Part shown: one piece after another, positions 15,724 through 23,896 of the stretch
Layout: the number at the start of each line of letters is the position of its first letter
Position numbering within the stretch: position 1 is the stretch's first letter
NCBI GenBank assembly: GCA_020634795.1
Contig: JACKAZ010000014.1
Location: 1 to 59,769 of the forward strand
From: Ardenticatenales bacterium
GTDB lineage: Bacteria; Chloroflexota; Anaerolineae; Ardenticatenales; Ardenticatenaceae
Direction: 5' to 3'
DNA length: 59,769 nt
Made by a program: the position numbers and the translations under genes
Notes under the pieces: model-generated
Told to the model about the DNA's origin: nothing
Database searches by the model: none
What the model saw: only the letters and a program-made list of their open reading frames with translations

Positions 15724-16836
15724 CTACCTCACCACCACATCCGTCCACGCTTCGATCAGGCGATCCCGATTGGCCTCGATGAACTGTGGATCGGGGCTGA
15801 CCGGGTTGGCGGGGATCTGCGCCCATTGGGCGAAGGCGTCGGGCAGCGCAATGCCCTCCACGACGGGGAAAACGAACATTTTCTCCGGCACGTCCGCTTG
15901 GAATTCCGGACTAAGCATAAAGTCGATCAGTGCCTTTGCCAATTCTGGCTCCTTGGCATTGGCCAACACCCCTGCAAATTCGATCTGACGGAAGCAACTG
16001 CCATCGGTCGTCACACTGGCCGTGGCGCCTTCGGTGAAGGGCGGGCTGCTGGCGTAGCTGACCACGATCGGACGGTCACCGTCGCCCCCGCCAGCGGTGA
16101 AATGATCGAAGTAGGCTTCGGACCATCCGGAGGTCACCAGCAGATCGTTGTCACGGAGCGCCTGCCAGTAGGCTTGCCAGCCTTCCTCGCCCTTCGCTTC
16201 CACCGTGGTCAGCAAAAAGGCCAGCCCCGGCGATGAGGAGGCGGGGTTCATGGCGACGGTCAGCCCTTTGTAGGCGGGATCGATCAGGCTATCGAGCGAG
16301 TCGGGGGCGGGAAGGCCCTTGGCTTCAAACCAGCCGATGTCGTAGTTGAGGCAGACATCGCCATAGTCGATGGGGGTGACGCGCTGCTCTGGATCGAGCT
16401 GGAAGGCGGCATCGACCGTGTCGAGGGCCGGCGAGGCGTACGGCTCGAAGAGGTCCGCATCGAGCGCCCGTGCCAAGAAGCTGTTGTCAACGCCGAAGAG
16501 CAGATCGCCGAGTGGGTTGTTTTTGGAGAGGATCGACTGGTTGACCATCGACCCCGCATCGCCGAGCGGCACGATTTCGATGCGGGCATTGTTGGCGTCC
16601 TCGAAGGCGGCCAACAGCGCCTCGCTGGCGTCGAAGGACTCGTGGGTGACCAAGCGCACCACGCGGGCGTCGCCCTGCGCCGTGGGTTCGTTGTCGGCGG
16701 GCGATGCAGGAACCGTGCTTGACGTGGCACTTTCGTCGTTCTGGACGGCGTCCGACGACGTGTTTTCGTTGTTTTGGGCGCAGCCCAGCAACGCGAAGCC
16801 GAGCAGCGCGATGAGCAGTAATCGCTGAATTGACAT
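15724..16836 (-). CDS. thiB: thiamine ABC transporter substrate-binding lipoprotein
   Basis: A 370-residue exported protein. The N-terminus MSIQRLLLIALLGFALLGCA is a lipoprotein signal with lipobox ALLGC, so it should be anchored by the cysteine. After an acidic Ser/Thr linker, the mature part begins VVRLVTHESFDAS and continues with GDAGSMVNQ and DLLFGVDNSF, characteristic of TbpA/ThiB-type periplasmic binding proteins. I chose the ATG at 16836 because GGAGG lies 7 nt upstream; an ATG at 16854 lacks one. It captures thiamine or its phosphates for ThiP/ThiQ. A TPP riboswitch precedes it. The permease gene is now 1.8 kb away because of the IS110 element. Confidence 0.9.
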   Translation of the reverse strand: MSIQRLLLIALLGFALLGCAQNNENTSSDAVQNDESATSSTVPASPADNEPTAQGDARVVRLVTHESFDASEALLAAFEDANNARIEIVPLGDAGSMVNQSILSKNNPLGDLLFGVDNSFLARALDADLFEPYASPALDTVDAAFQLDPEQRVTPIDYGDVCLNYDIGWFEAKGLPAPDSLDSLIDPAYKGLTVAMNPASSSPGLAFLLTTVEAKGEEGWQAYWQALRDNDLLVTSGWSEAYFDHFTAGGGDGDRPIVVSYASSPPFTEGATASVTTDGSCFRQIEFAGVLANAKEPELAKALIDFMLSPEFQADVPEKMFVFPVVEGIALPDAFAQWAQIPANPVSPDPQFIEANRDRLIEAWTDVVVR

Positions 16837-16867
16837 AATTCCTCCATGTCTCATGCGCTACGGTGAA

Positions 16868-16892
16868 ACAAAAAACCCCGCCAGGGCGGGGT
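16868..16892 (-). terminator. riboswitch-controlled terminator
   Basis: On the minus strand, CCCCGCC pairs with GGCGGGG around a very short loop (16876-16891) and is followed by a run of T. It sits between the TPP aptamer and thiB and is the likely expression platform: ligand-bound aptamer favours termination. Confidence 0.88.
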
Positions 16893-16907
16893 AAGCGGAG
16901 CGAACTA

Positions 16908-16990
16908 GACCACTTCCCTACGCTGGTATCATCCAGATCAGGTTCGTGGGGTCCCCGCTTGCGCGGATCTCAGCCCGATGGCTCCCCCAG
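16908..16990 (-). promoter_or_regulatory. TPP riboswitch aptamer
   Basis: Reading the minus strand, the conserved thi-box blocks occur in order: GGGGGAGCC, then GGGCTGAGAT, a variable P3 stem with CCGC/GCGGGG, ACCCCACGAACCTGATC, and TGGATGATACCAGCGTAGG. Every universally conserved TPP-binding block is present. It precedes an intrinsic terminator and the thiamine-binding protein gene, so importer transcription should stop when TPP is plentiful. This also supports the thiamine assignment of the transporter. Confidence 0.97.
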
Positions 16991-17147
16991 CAGTCGCATG
17001 ACATATTCGGTTGATGGGCAGATTATAGCAAGGAGACGGGAGAACCCAAGCAGGGGGCCAATGAAATCCAGACTAAGGGGGGAACTGCAACAGCGCCCAG
17101 CTTGGGCGCTTTTTGGCCACGTTGGCCGTACGGAGTCGGTAAGCGCC

Positions 17148-18425
17148 TTATCTCGACCGTGAGGGTCGACAAAGCGCCTGTCTTACCGTTGAGAGGGAAA
17201 GCTTCGGCTTGCCTCCTCTGCCCCCGCTCTGCCCTTTCATATGCTGCGAGAGAAGTCGCCAAATCGAGCTCGGGTCACGAATATCTTCTCGCAGCACCTT
17301 CAAGATTTGAGTAGACCACATCACAATCCCCTTCACATCTTTAGTCCGAAGGGCAAGCGACAGAAGGAGCGCTAAAACTTCAAGTGCCATCGAAGGGGCC
17401 TGGATCGTTTGAAGCGTTTCGAGTGCTCGCCGCCACTCCTGATAAGCTGCCGCTATATTCCCCCGTTTTTCTTCGAGTTTCCCAAAGGCGATATGAGCGC
17501 GGATGATGCCCCGTACATCTTGGAGACGGTGACAAGTGAGCAACGCTTCGTGAAGTAACTGTTCTGCCACCCCAAGTTCTCCAGAGGCGATGTACGATTG
17601 GGCAAGGTAGATCGCGGTATTCGCCGTCCCCGCTTCTTCGGGTCGCGTCAGTCGAATTTTGTAGCTCTGTTCAAGCAGCGGTTGGGCTTGCTCAACTTTC
17701 CCTTGCCGCATATAGAGGTTGCCGAGGCTCTTATAGGCGATGCATGCCAGCCCGTTGCCCTCCCCCATCACGTTAAAGATTGCCAAGCTTTGGTTGTAAT
17801 TCGCTTCGGCAGCCGCAAACTTGCCACGAGACAGCGCCAGATTTCCGAGTTGATTAAAGGCGTAAGCTCTGACCTCAAGCAGGCCGTCGCCAGTGGCCGT
17901 TTCGATACAGCGTTGCAGATAGCGTTCGGCAAGGTGATACTCCCCCTGTCGGAGGTGACATATCGCGGCTTGATGATAGGCCTCGGCCCGGAGTGCGTGG
18001 GAAAGCGATTCAAATCCGCCGGACGTAATGATTTGATCATAGAGATGCGAAGCGTGGTTCGCATGGCCACAGTCGTTCAATGTTATGGCCAATTGTGTGG
18101 CAACCTCGACCCATAGGGCTTGATTTGATATGCCACTCGCCAACGCCACGACGTGCGGCCAAGCGCTTGAAATATGCGACCAGTAGCCTATGGCATTGAT
18201 GTGCGTGTAAAGCCTTATCGCTAGGCCGACCAAAGCCTCATCACTCCTTTTTGTATCAACTCTAACAGGACTTTCAACGAGATTGGGGCGATTCGTCAAA
18301 TAGTTGTCCAATAAATTGAGGGAGAACGAGACAAATGCAGGGTCGGGCGCCTCTGACTGGAGGAGCTGAGTGGCCCGATTCGCATCAGAGATGTAGCCGA
18401 GATAGTTGTGTTCGTTCCAATTCAT
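17148..18425 (-). CDS. TPR-repeat protein (partner of STAND regulator 1)
   Basis: A 425-residue, almost entirely helical protein. At least six tetratricopeptide units are visible in the middle (AYHQAAICHLRQGEYHLAERYLQ, then NQLGNLALSRGKFAAAEANY, YKSLGNLYMRQGKVEQAQPL, IYLAQSYIASGELGVAEQLL). No enzyme motif, signal peptide or membrane segment is present. It starts 91 bp after the HTH-STAND gene on the same strand and repeats the arrangement at 20.5-23.1 kb, so the two proteins probably act as a split form of the STAND-TPR regulators found fused elsewhere. The last 25 residues (GGRGGKPKLSLS and on) are Arg/Ser-rich and may not belong to the fold. Confidence 0.8.
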   Translation of the reverse strand: MNWNEHNYLGYISDANRATQLLQSEAPDPAFVSFSLNLLDNYLTNRPNLVESPVRVDTKRSDEALVGLAIRLYTHINAIGYWSHISSAWPHVVALASGISNQALWVEVATQLAITLNDCGHANHASHLYDQIITSGGFESLSHALRAEAYHQAAICHLRQGEYHLAERYLQRCIETATGDGLLEVRAYAFNQLGNLALSRGKFAAAEANYNQSLAIFNVMGEGNGLACIAYKSLGNLYMRQGKVEQAQPLLEQSYKIRLTRPEEAGTANTAIYLAQSYIASGELGVAEQLLHEALLTCHRLQDVRGIIRAHIAFGKLEEKRGNIAAAYQEWRRALETLQTIQAPSMALEVLALLLSLALRTKDVKGIVMWSTQILKVLREDIRDPSSIWRLLSQHMKGQSGGRGGKPKLSLSTVRQALCRPSRSR

Positions 18426-18516
18426 AAGCCGCTATGAATCAAGGATCCCTCCGCCCTCATCAGGCTCTACCCCCATAGAGGGAGCTCTCTCCTAGACGTT
18501 GCATCCTAAGCCCGTC

Positions 18517-19878
18517 TTAGGGCAACGACGAGCCTACGCGGCTTGACCCGTCGACTGACTTCCATCCCAGGACTTCGGTACGGAGGAAGGTCGAAGTCAA
18601 TCGATGGATGGCGAAGTAGCGACGTGAGTCGGAATCACGTCGAGGTTGGACAAGTGAGAGTCGCATTAACCGCTGTAGCCCACTCATCATCGTCTCGGAG
18701 GAAAAATCGGTCATCATCGCCAGCCATCGCCAATCAGCCTGATCCCCGGCCCTTTGGATTGCGAAAAGCAGAGCCTTTTCCTCATCGGAGAGGATCGACC
18801 ACGAGCTCAAATAGATGTACCTGTAAATGTCGCTTGCTGAGCCTTTGGTGATACTCTCAAGCACCTTATTCGGAGGCATCCATTCCATCAATCCGACAGT
18901 GAGGTGCAGTGCCAAAGGATTGCCGCCCACGAGATGGTATATCGCCTCAGGTTGCACGTGCGTTACATTCAGATTTACTGCCACATGCTCGATTAGCGCC
19001 ACACTGCTAGGGCCATCTAGCTCCTCTAGCATGATGGGGGTCACGCGGGGTAGATCAACGTGCTCCCGACTGGTGAGCAAGAATCGGCTCGGTTGGACAA
19101 GCCGATAGAGTTCGGGAACGATGAGCTGAAACTCTGCCACGGTCTCTAGGTTGTCAATGATGACCAGAAACGGTGTGGCACGGAGTTTAGTCGCAAGCAA
19201 CGCCACCTTTTGCGCTCTGGGAACCCTCACCACTGCGTCCAAAGCCAACTTTAATCCCAGTTCGTTCAGCAGCGCTTCACCATCAATATGCGCCCCTACC
19301 GCGACGGGGCCGGTAGGGGTAATCGCTTCCTGTTTTGCACTTATCCAGACGACACCCGCGATTTGAGGCGTCGATTTAAGCCAATCTCGGACCGCTTGGT
19401 TGGCAACAGCACTCTTACCGATGCCACCAATGCCGTGGATGCTGACAATCGGGTGGTTGGAAGGCTCATCGAGATAGCCCGTTATCTCTTCTATTTTGCT
19501 TGAGACCCCAAACAGCTTCTGCGAGTCGACGATGGGGAGCTGCTCCGCCAATGCGGTCGGCGCTGATCGGTCGGCACTCACTTCGGCCGGTTGGAGAGGC
19601 TGAACGGCCAGGTCTGGGCGGTCCACGGTAGGTGGACGTCCATCACGATAGACAACCCCAGCAGCGCTCAACATCTGCTGGCGGGCAGTGTCAGAAAGAT
19701 CAAGCAGATCACATAGTCTAAATACGACCGCTATGTTGCCCGGCTTGGTCGTCCCTGTCGCCCAGCGGGTAACCGTACTGCGATCGACGCGCAGCCGCGC
19801 AGCAAGCCAGGCGGCTGAACGATCTTGAGCGGTCAAGGCATGATTCAAAAGGTCGGCAAAATCTGGCTGCTCATTCAT
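18517..19878 (-). CDS. XRE-type HTH plus STAND (NB-ARC) regulator 1
   Basis: About 453 residues in two parts. Residues 8-75 form an XRE-like helix-turn-helix (AAWLAARLRVDRSTVTRWATG). After a Pro-rich linker comes an NB-ARC NTPase: P-loop GIGGIGKS around 150, Walker B FLVIIDNLETV, sensor LLTSRE, and VGGNPLALHL of the helical domain. Such STAND proteins switch oligomeric state on ligand sensing. The TPR ligand/partner module is encoded separately downstream. I prefer the ATG at 19878 because AAGGAA is correctly spaced from it; the one at 19884 is too close. Upstream, in the opposite direction, lies the small secreted peptide gene at 20263. Confidence 0.85.
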   Translation of the reverse strand: MNEQPDFADLLNHALTAQDRSAAWLAARLRVDRSTVTRWATGTTKPGNIAVVFRLCDLLDLSDTARQQMLSAAGVVYRDGRPPTVDRPDLAVQPLQPAEVSADRSAPTALAEQLPIVDSQKLFGVSSKIEEITGYLDEPSNHPIVSIHGIGGIGKSAVANQAVRDWLKSTPQIAGVVWISAKQEAITPTGPVAVGAHIDGEALLNELGLKLALDAVVRVPRAQKVALLATKLRATPFLVIIDNLETVAEFQLIVPELYRLVQPSRFLLTSREHVDLPRVTPIMLEELDGPSSVALIEHVAVNLNVTHVQPEAIYHLVGGNPLALHLTVGLMEWMPPNKVLESITKGSASDIYRYIYLSSWSILSDEEKALLFAIQRAGDQADWRWLAMMTDFSSETMMSGLQRLMRLSLVQPRRDSDSRRYFAIHRLTSTFLRTEVLGWKSVDGSSRVGSSLP

Positions 19879-19884
19879 ACGCAT

Positions 19885-20262
19885 TTCCTTACCGCATCAA
19901 TGCAAATTCGTTTTCAAACCGTTTAGGTGAGCCGCACTTCTGACTGGGGGTCCCTGCCCCGCTCCCTGCCCCGTACGCTTCGCGCACGCTCTGACGTTGC
20001 GCTTTCCCTCCAACCCCATGCGCGAGGACCGACCCCTGTCTGTTTGCAACAATTCTGTGCACCGTTGCAACAGGTTGGGGGCAGACATGCAACGCTCAAT
20101 CCTGTATTTTTAGGGCGTAGTCGATTACAGCTATCCGTTGCGCAGCGGATGGCGAAAGTTCACCACTAAGGTAGGGAAGTCGAGGAACACGTGGCCCCCG
20201 CGTTCATGCGGGGGAGAGGCCTCACAGCCGATGAACCTCCTATAACCAAAAGGAGAAAGATC
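19885..20262. promoter_or_regulatory. divergent intergenic region with hairpin leader
   Basis: This 378-bp gap separates STAND regulator 1 (minus) from the secreted peptide gene (plus). It holds GTTGCAACA-type words (TTTGCAACAATTC, CCGTTGCAACAGG near 20044-20070) and a 7-bp hairpin CCCCCGC/GCGGGGG at 20195-20214 in the peptide leader, related to the palindromes at 23468 and 36432. No further gene is supported. Confidence 0.45.
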
Positions 20263-20478
20263 GTGAAATCGATTCTTCAACTTCGGAGGTTGTTTCTGGC
20301 TGCCGCAATGGTCATGCTGCTGAGTATGGGCATCGTCACCTCAAGCCTGAGGGGGACAGGGACGACTGCGAGCGAAGTGCCGCACGGACCGGCTATCGCC
20401 GATGGAAGCGATCCGACCCCCACCCCCACGCCCACACCGGATCCAGACGGGGGTTGCATCTACCTCGTCTGTGGATGA
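20263..20478 (+). CDS. small secreted peptide with C-terminal Cys pair
   Basis: A 71-residue ORF starting at GTG, with AAAAGGAGA about 7 nt upstream. The N-terminus MKSILQLRRLFLAAAMVMLL is a clear Sec signal sequence. After a Ser/Thr-rich stretch comes a short acidic segment, a PTPTPTPTPDPD linker and a terminal DGGCIYLVCG with two cysteines five residues apart. A strong terminator follows. It lies between two STAND/TPR regulator pairs, divergent from one and convergent (6 bp) with the other. I infer a secreted signal or surface peptide, possibly processed to the Cys-ring end; there is no direct evidence for function. Ribosome site, start, signal sequence and terminator together make coding very likely. 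Confidence 0.75.
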   Translation: MKSILQLRRLFLAAAMVMLLSMGIVTSSLRGTGTTASEVPHGPAIADGSDPTPTPTPTPDPDGGCIYLVCG

Positions 20479-20484
20479 GTCGCG

Positions 20485-20515
20485 TCAGGCCCCCTGATCA
20501 GGGGCCTGATTTTTT
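20485..20515 (+). terminator. terminator of the secreted peptide gene
   Basis: A 9-bp stem TCAGGCCCC/GGGGCCTGA (20485-20493 with 20501-20509) is followed by TTTTTT. It overlaps the last codons and stop of the convergent TPR gene, so the terminator is also coding sequence for QAPDQGA. Confidence 0.88.
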
Positions 20516-21690
20516 GCCTCTTGGAGATGGGCGTTCACCATGTCTCGCAATGCGTCCAAGCTGGCATCCGTTGCTTTGGCATGGAGTTCTTGCAACGCAC
20601 TCTCAAAGACTCCCTGCGCTTGGCCCCAAGCCCCTTGGGCAAGCAGCACTTCGCCGAGATTGTCCAACGTGTTCACGAGATAAGGCAATTGATCGAGCGC
20701 GCGCCATGCCAAGACATTGCGCTCGTATACAGCTTGGGCGTCACGCAGCCTTCCCATCTTTTGGAAGGCAAAGCCCCTGTTGGCCTCGATGGCCGCGATT
20801 CGCACCTTATCTTGCAAGCGTCTAAAGATATCCTCCGCCGCTTGGAAGTGCGCTAGGGCCGATTCGTACTCCGCCATGGCGACGTAGGTGTTGCCGAGGT
20901 TCACCCGCGTATTCGCCAGATAGAGAGAATCTTGAATTTCAGCCAGCAAAATGATGGCTTGCTGGAAGTGGTAAATGGCATCCGGATACCGCCCAATCCC
21001 TGAAAAGGCGATGCCAAGATTGGAATGACTCCATGCGCGTAGCCTGACGTCATCAGTGGCCGAAAGTAGGGCCAACGACTGTTCGAAGCATTCTCTCGCC
21101 CTTTGCCACGCTTGGTTGTCCGTGGCGATGGCGCCAAGCACCAAGTGACTGTAGGCAGCTTCGTGCGGGTCAAAGGGCGCGATACTCAGTGCCGTTTGTG
21201 CCAACTCCCTCGCTTCATCAAACCGGCGCTCCAAACGTGCCACAAATGCCAGTCGGTTGAAGCTCCGGCGCATTTCCACATGGTCGTCCAATCGCTCATA
21301 GATCGCCACGCTCTCGCTCAAGCTCTGACGGGCAGCCTGCAGTTGAGATTGGCGCTGCTGCAAGAGGCCCATTTGGAATAGCAGCGCGGCTGTGCCTCGC
21401 GCGTCACCCACTTCGCGACTGATCGCCAGCCCTTGCTGCAGGAAGGGCATCCAATCGTCGCGATGACCCGCTTGTTCCATCTTCGGCGCCAGCGCAAGCA
21501 ATAAGTCGCGCGAGTCGGGCCACCCTTCAGGCAATTTGAGGCTATAGCTGAGGGCGTGCCACGCTTGTTGGCGCATTTGCTCCGTGGGTGCGCCACTTGA
21601 AGCCTGGGCACGCCGCAGCAGGGGTCGAGCGCTCTGCTGCACGTACACACGAAAGAGCGCCGGATAATCCGCACCAGCGGCTAGAGCCAT
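20485..21690 (-). CDS. TPR-repeat protein (partner of STAND regulator 2)
   Basis: A 401-residue helical repeat protein with at least six TPR units (LLFQMGLLQQRQSQLQAAR, NRLAFVARLERRFDEAREL, HLVLGAIATDNQAWQRAREC, SNLGIAFSGIGRYPDAIYHF, VNLGNTYVAMAEYESALAHF, DNLGEVLLAQGAWGQAQGVF). There is no enzymatic motif. Its start overlaps the stop of the STAND gene upstream by 10 bp, so the two are translationally coupled and presumably stoichiometric partners. The C-terminus coincides with the terminator of the convergent peptide gene. By analogy with fused STAND-TPR regulators, it may supply the ligand- or protein-sensing half. Confidence 0.83.
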   Translation of the reverse strand: MALAAGADYPALFRVYVQQSARPLLRRAQASSGAPTEQMRQQAWHALSYSLKLPEGWPDSRDLLLALAPKMEQAGHRDDWMPFLQQGLAISREVGDARGTAALLFQMGLLQQRQSQLQAARQSLSESVAIYERLDDHVEMRRSFNRLAFVARLERRFDEARELAQTALSIAPFDPHEAAYSHLVLGAIATDNQAWQRARECFEQSLALLSATDDVRLRAWSHSNLGIAFSGIGRYPDAIYHFQQAIILLAEIQDSLYLANTRVNLGNTYVAMAEYESALAHFQAAEDIFRRLQDKVRIAAIEANRGFAFQKMGRLRDAQAVYERNVLAWRALDQLPYLVNTLDNLGEVLLAQGAWGQAQGVFESALQELHAKATDASLDALRDMVNAHLQEAKNQAPDQGA

Positions 21691-23096
21691 TTTGCAATCT
21701 CTTCTTGCAGGAATGTGCGGGTCAGATTGTGAATGGTGTAATGGCGCTGGTCCACCGTGCCGCCCACATCCACCAAATTCGCCATGACGAGCCGCTCAAT
21801 GGCAAGGCGCAGATGGTGGCTCTCAATTCCACTGATCTCTTCCATCAGGGACAAATCGCCCCCCTGGTCGCTGATGAGTGGCATGATCAGAAAAACCTTG
21901 CGCGTCGCCTCATCCAGCTTGTCCCACGCTTGCCGGTAGATGTAGCGATACAACGCCTCGATCCGTTTGCCCCGTGCCGCTTCAAGGTCGCCCAGCACGG
22001 TCGCAAGGCCGTGAAAGTAGCTTTGACCCACGACCAAGCGCAGGGCTAGGGGGTTGCCGCCTACCGCTTGGTAGATGGGGAGGAGCACCGCGTCGGTTGC
22101 CGTCGCCAGATCGTGCAGCCCCACGCGCTGCGCCTCCTGACGAACCAAATCACTGGCGTGCTGCACCGAAAGCTCCGGCACGAGCTGGCGCACGAGATCG
22201 GACTGGGGATAGAGGCTCTCGCGCGAGGTGAGAAGAAATTTGGTGGGGTTGATGAGTTGGCGCAACGTGGGGAGCAGCGCTTGGACGTCCGCGATGGTCT
22301 CTAGATTATCGATCACAATCAATGAAGGGCGCTCTTTGAGGTGAGTCTGCAAGAGTGCAAACTGCTGCTCACTGGATAGCCCGCCCAAGGCGTAAGACGA
22401 TGACAAAAGCTGCGCGTTGAGTTGCTCCACCAAGGCCGTCACGGTCAGAGTGGGGCTATCTAAGTCCAGCAGCCCCTCCCCCACGTTAAACTCACTGCGC
22501 TTGGCGCTCACCCACCCGAATTGGCGGAAATGGTCGCTTCCCATCAGGTGATGGACAAGCGCCGCCGCCAGCGATGTCTTGCCGATCCCGCCGATCCCTT
22601 CGAGCGAGACAATCCACGGTTGTGCCCCGTTCAGGAGTAGGGGGCTAAGTTCGGCCAAACGCGCCTCGATCCCTACCAAGTGAAGGCCAGCGAGGGCTGG
22701 CAAACGTTGGGCGATAGTCGCCCGGTAGGCGGCCAGCCGCTCACCCTCCATCTGCTCCACCACTGCCGTCAAGTGAACCAGCGCCCGCGCCTGCCGCTGG
22801 TAGAAGTTGCTTTCGGATATGTTTCTGCGGTTTGCAAGGAGATGCACCATCTGGCCGTCGATGAAATGATCGCGCAGTATTTGGGCTTCATCCAGATGCT
22901 TGACCTCTAACCGCTCTAGGCTTGATAAGAGAAGCTGATTAAGGGCGCGGCGCGGACTGTCACCCTTCGCTACCGCCTCTTGGAACAAGCGAAGGGAGAA
23001 AAATTCGGGCGACACCGGCTGGGTGGAACGCCACGCTTTGAGCGCGTTGTGCAGGGACTTGCGCAATGCATCATTGGGCGCTTTGTCTTGGCTCAT
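21681..23096 (-). CDS. STAND (NB-ARC) regulator 2 with N-terminal helical domain
   Basis: About 471 residues. The N-terminal 120 residues are helical and include ISESNFYQRQARALVHL, which resembles the recognition segment of a sigma-region-4-like helix-turn-helix; DNA binding is therefore plausible but unproven. The NB-ARC core has P-loop GIGGIGKTSLA, Walker B SLIVIDNLETI, LLTSRE and VGGNPLALRL. This is the same core as regulator 1 with a different N-terminus. It overlaps its TPR partner gene by 10 bp. The ATG at 23096 is used; a GTG at 23108 in frame is possible. A 9-bp AGCTC array lies about 200 bp upstream with the C-rich strand in sense. Confidence 0.83.
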   Translation of the reverse strand: MSQDKAPNDALRKSLHNALKAWRSTQPVSPEFFSLRLFQEAVAKGDSPRRALNQLLLSSLERLEVKHLDEAQILRDHFIDGQMVHLLANRRNISESNFYQRQARALVHLTAVVEQMEGERLAAYRATIAQRLPALAGLHLVGIEARLAELSPLLLNGAQPWIVSLEGIGGIGKTSLAAALVHHLMGSDHFRQFGWVSAKRSEFNVGEGLLDLDSPTLTVTALVEQLNAQLLSSSYALGGLSSEQQFALLQTHLKERPSLIVIDNLETIADVQALLPTLRQLINPTKFLLTSRESLYPQSDLVRQLVPELSVQHASDLVRQEAQRVGLHDLATATDAVLLPIYQAVGGNPLALRLVVGQSYFHGLATVLGDLEAARGKRIEALYRYIYRQAWDKLDEATRKVFLIMPLISDQGGDLSLMEEISGIESHHLRLAIERLVMANLVDVGGTVDQRHYTIHNLTRTFLQEEIAKWL

Positions 23097-23164
23097 CGGA
23101 TCTCTCACTTAAAGAAGAACGTTGTCTCTAGAGTAATAGATGTTGATCAAAAACGCAATGGAGT

Positions 23165-23280
23165 GATATGCAGCGGGTGTAGGCACGAGGGGTGCGACCC
23201 AAACGTTTGCCGCCTTTTTTCGGCCCGTGACGTGTGGCCTGTCCATCACGGGCTGTCCAAGGCGAGTACAGACGGGCATC
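23165..23280 (-). repeat. dispersed intergenic repeat, copy B
   Basis: The reverse complement of this stretch aligns with 5160-5290: TGGACAGGCCACACG, GGCCGAAAAAAAGGCGG, GCAAACGTTTGG and CTCGTGC appear in the same order. It lies between the AGCTC array at 23302-23337 and the STAND 2 gene. Confidence 0.65.
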
Positions 23281-23301
23281 AATACCGCACTGGTGGGTAG
23301 T

Positions 23302-23337
23302 GGAGCTGTGGGAGCTGGCGGAGCTGGCGGAGCTGGG
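23302..23337 (-). repeat. 9-bp AGCTCC array upstream of STAND regulator 2
   Basis: Four units on the plus strand: GGAGCTGTG, GGAGCTGGC, GGAGCTGGC, GGAGCTGGG. The complementary C-rich strand is the sense strand of the gene downstream. Confidence 0.85.
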
Positions 23338-23440
23338 GGGTAGGAGGGTCGGCGAGGCATCTGCGTTCGTTTTCAACGATCAGAGTCGGCACGTGCGGAA
23401 TGGGCGCGGGGTAATCACGGTCAACCCCCATCAGAACGGC

Positions 23441-23548
23441 GCGTCCGCGTAGGCGGACGCGGGGCCACAGCGGGGAATTCATTCCCCCGCTGAAGCCTCT
23501 GCCCCGCCGCTTCGCGGCACCCCCTCTCGCGCAAATCAGGAGAGGGGG
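23441..23548. repeat. cluster of four palindromic hairpins
   Basis: GCGTCCGC/GCGGACGC (23441-23460, perfect, 4-nt loop), AGCGGGG/CCCCGCT (about 23468-23490), GCCGC/GCGGC around TTC (about 23505-23520) and CCCCTCTC/GAGAGGGG (about 23520-23548) follow one another. None has a T tract. The set resembles a REP/BIME cluster. The remaining sequence to 23896 shows no supported gene. Confidence 0.6.
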
Positions 23549-23896
23549 CATTTCGGCAACATTCAAACCCTCGCCTTACCAACGCCCACAAGTACTAGCC
23601 GCCCTGATGATCGCCCCGCGCCCCCAGCCCCTTCGTTGGTGGCATCCAGCCTCTCTAGCCTTCTCCACAACGCTGGAGGTCAGCCACGCGCAGGGGTGAA
23701 AGATGGAAAAATGCGAGAGGGCGGGAATCGGGCGACGCATGAGACGTATTTCGTGACGGTCGCTCACTGCCCCCTACCGCTGGCAAGGCAAAGCCCCTAT
23801 AAAGTCGGGTAGAGGTGAGTGGAGAGCTTGTGTAGATCAGTGGAGGTGGCGGATGCTAGGCTATCTGTATCGTTTGAACATCACGAGAAGCTGATC

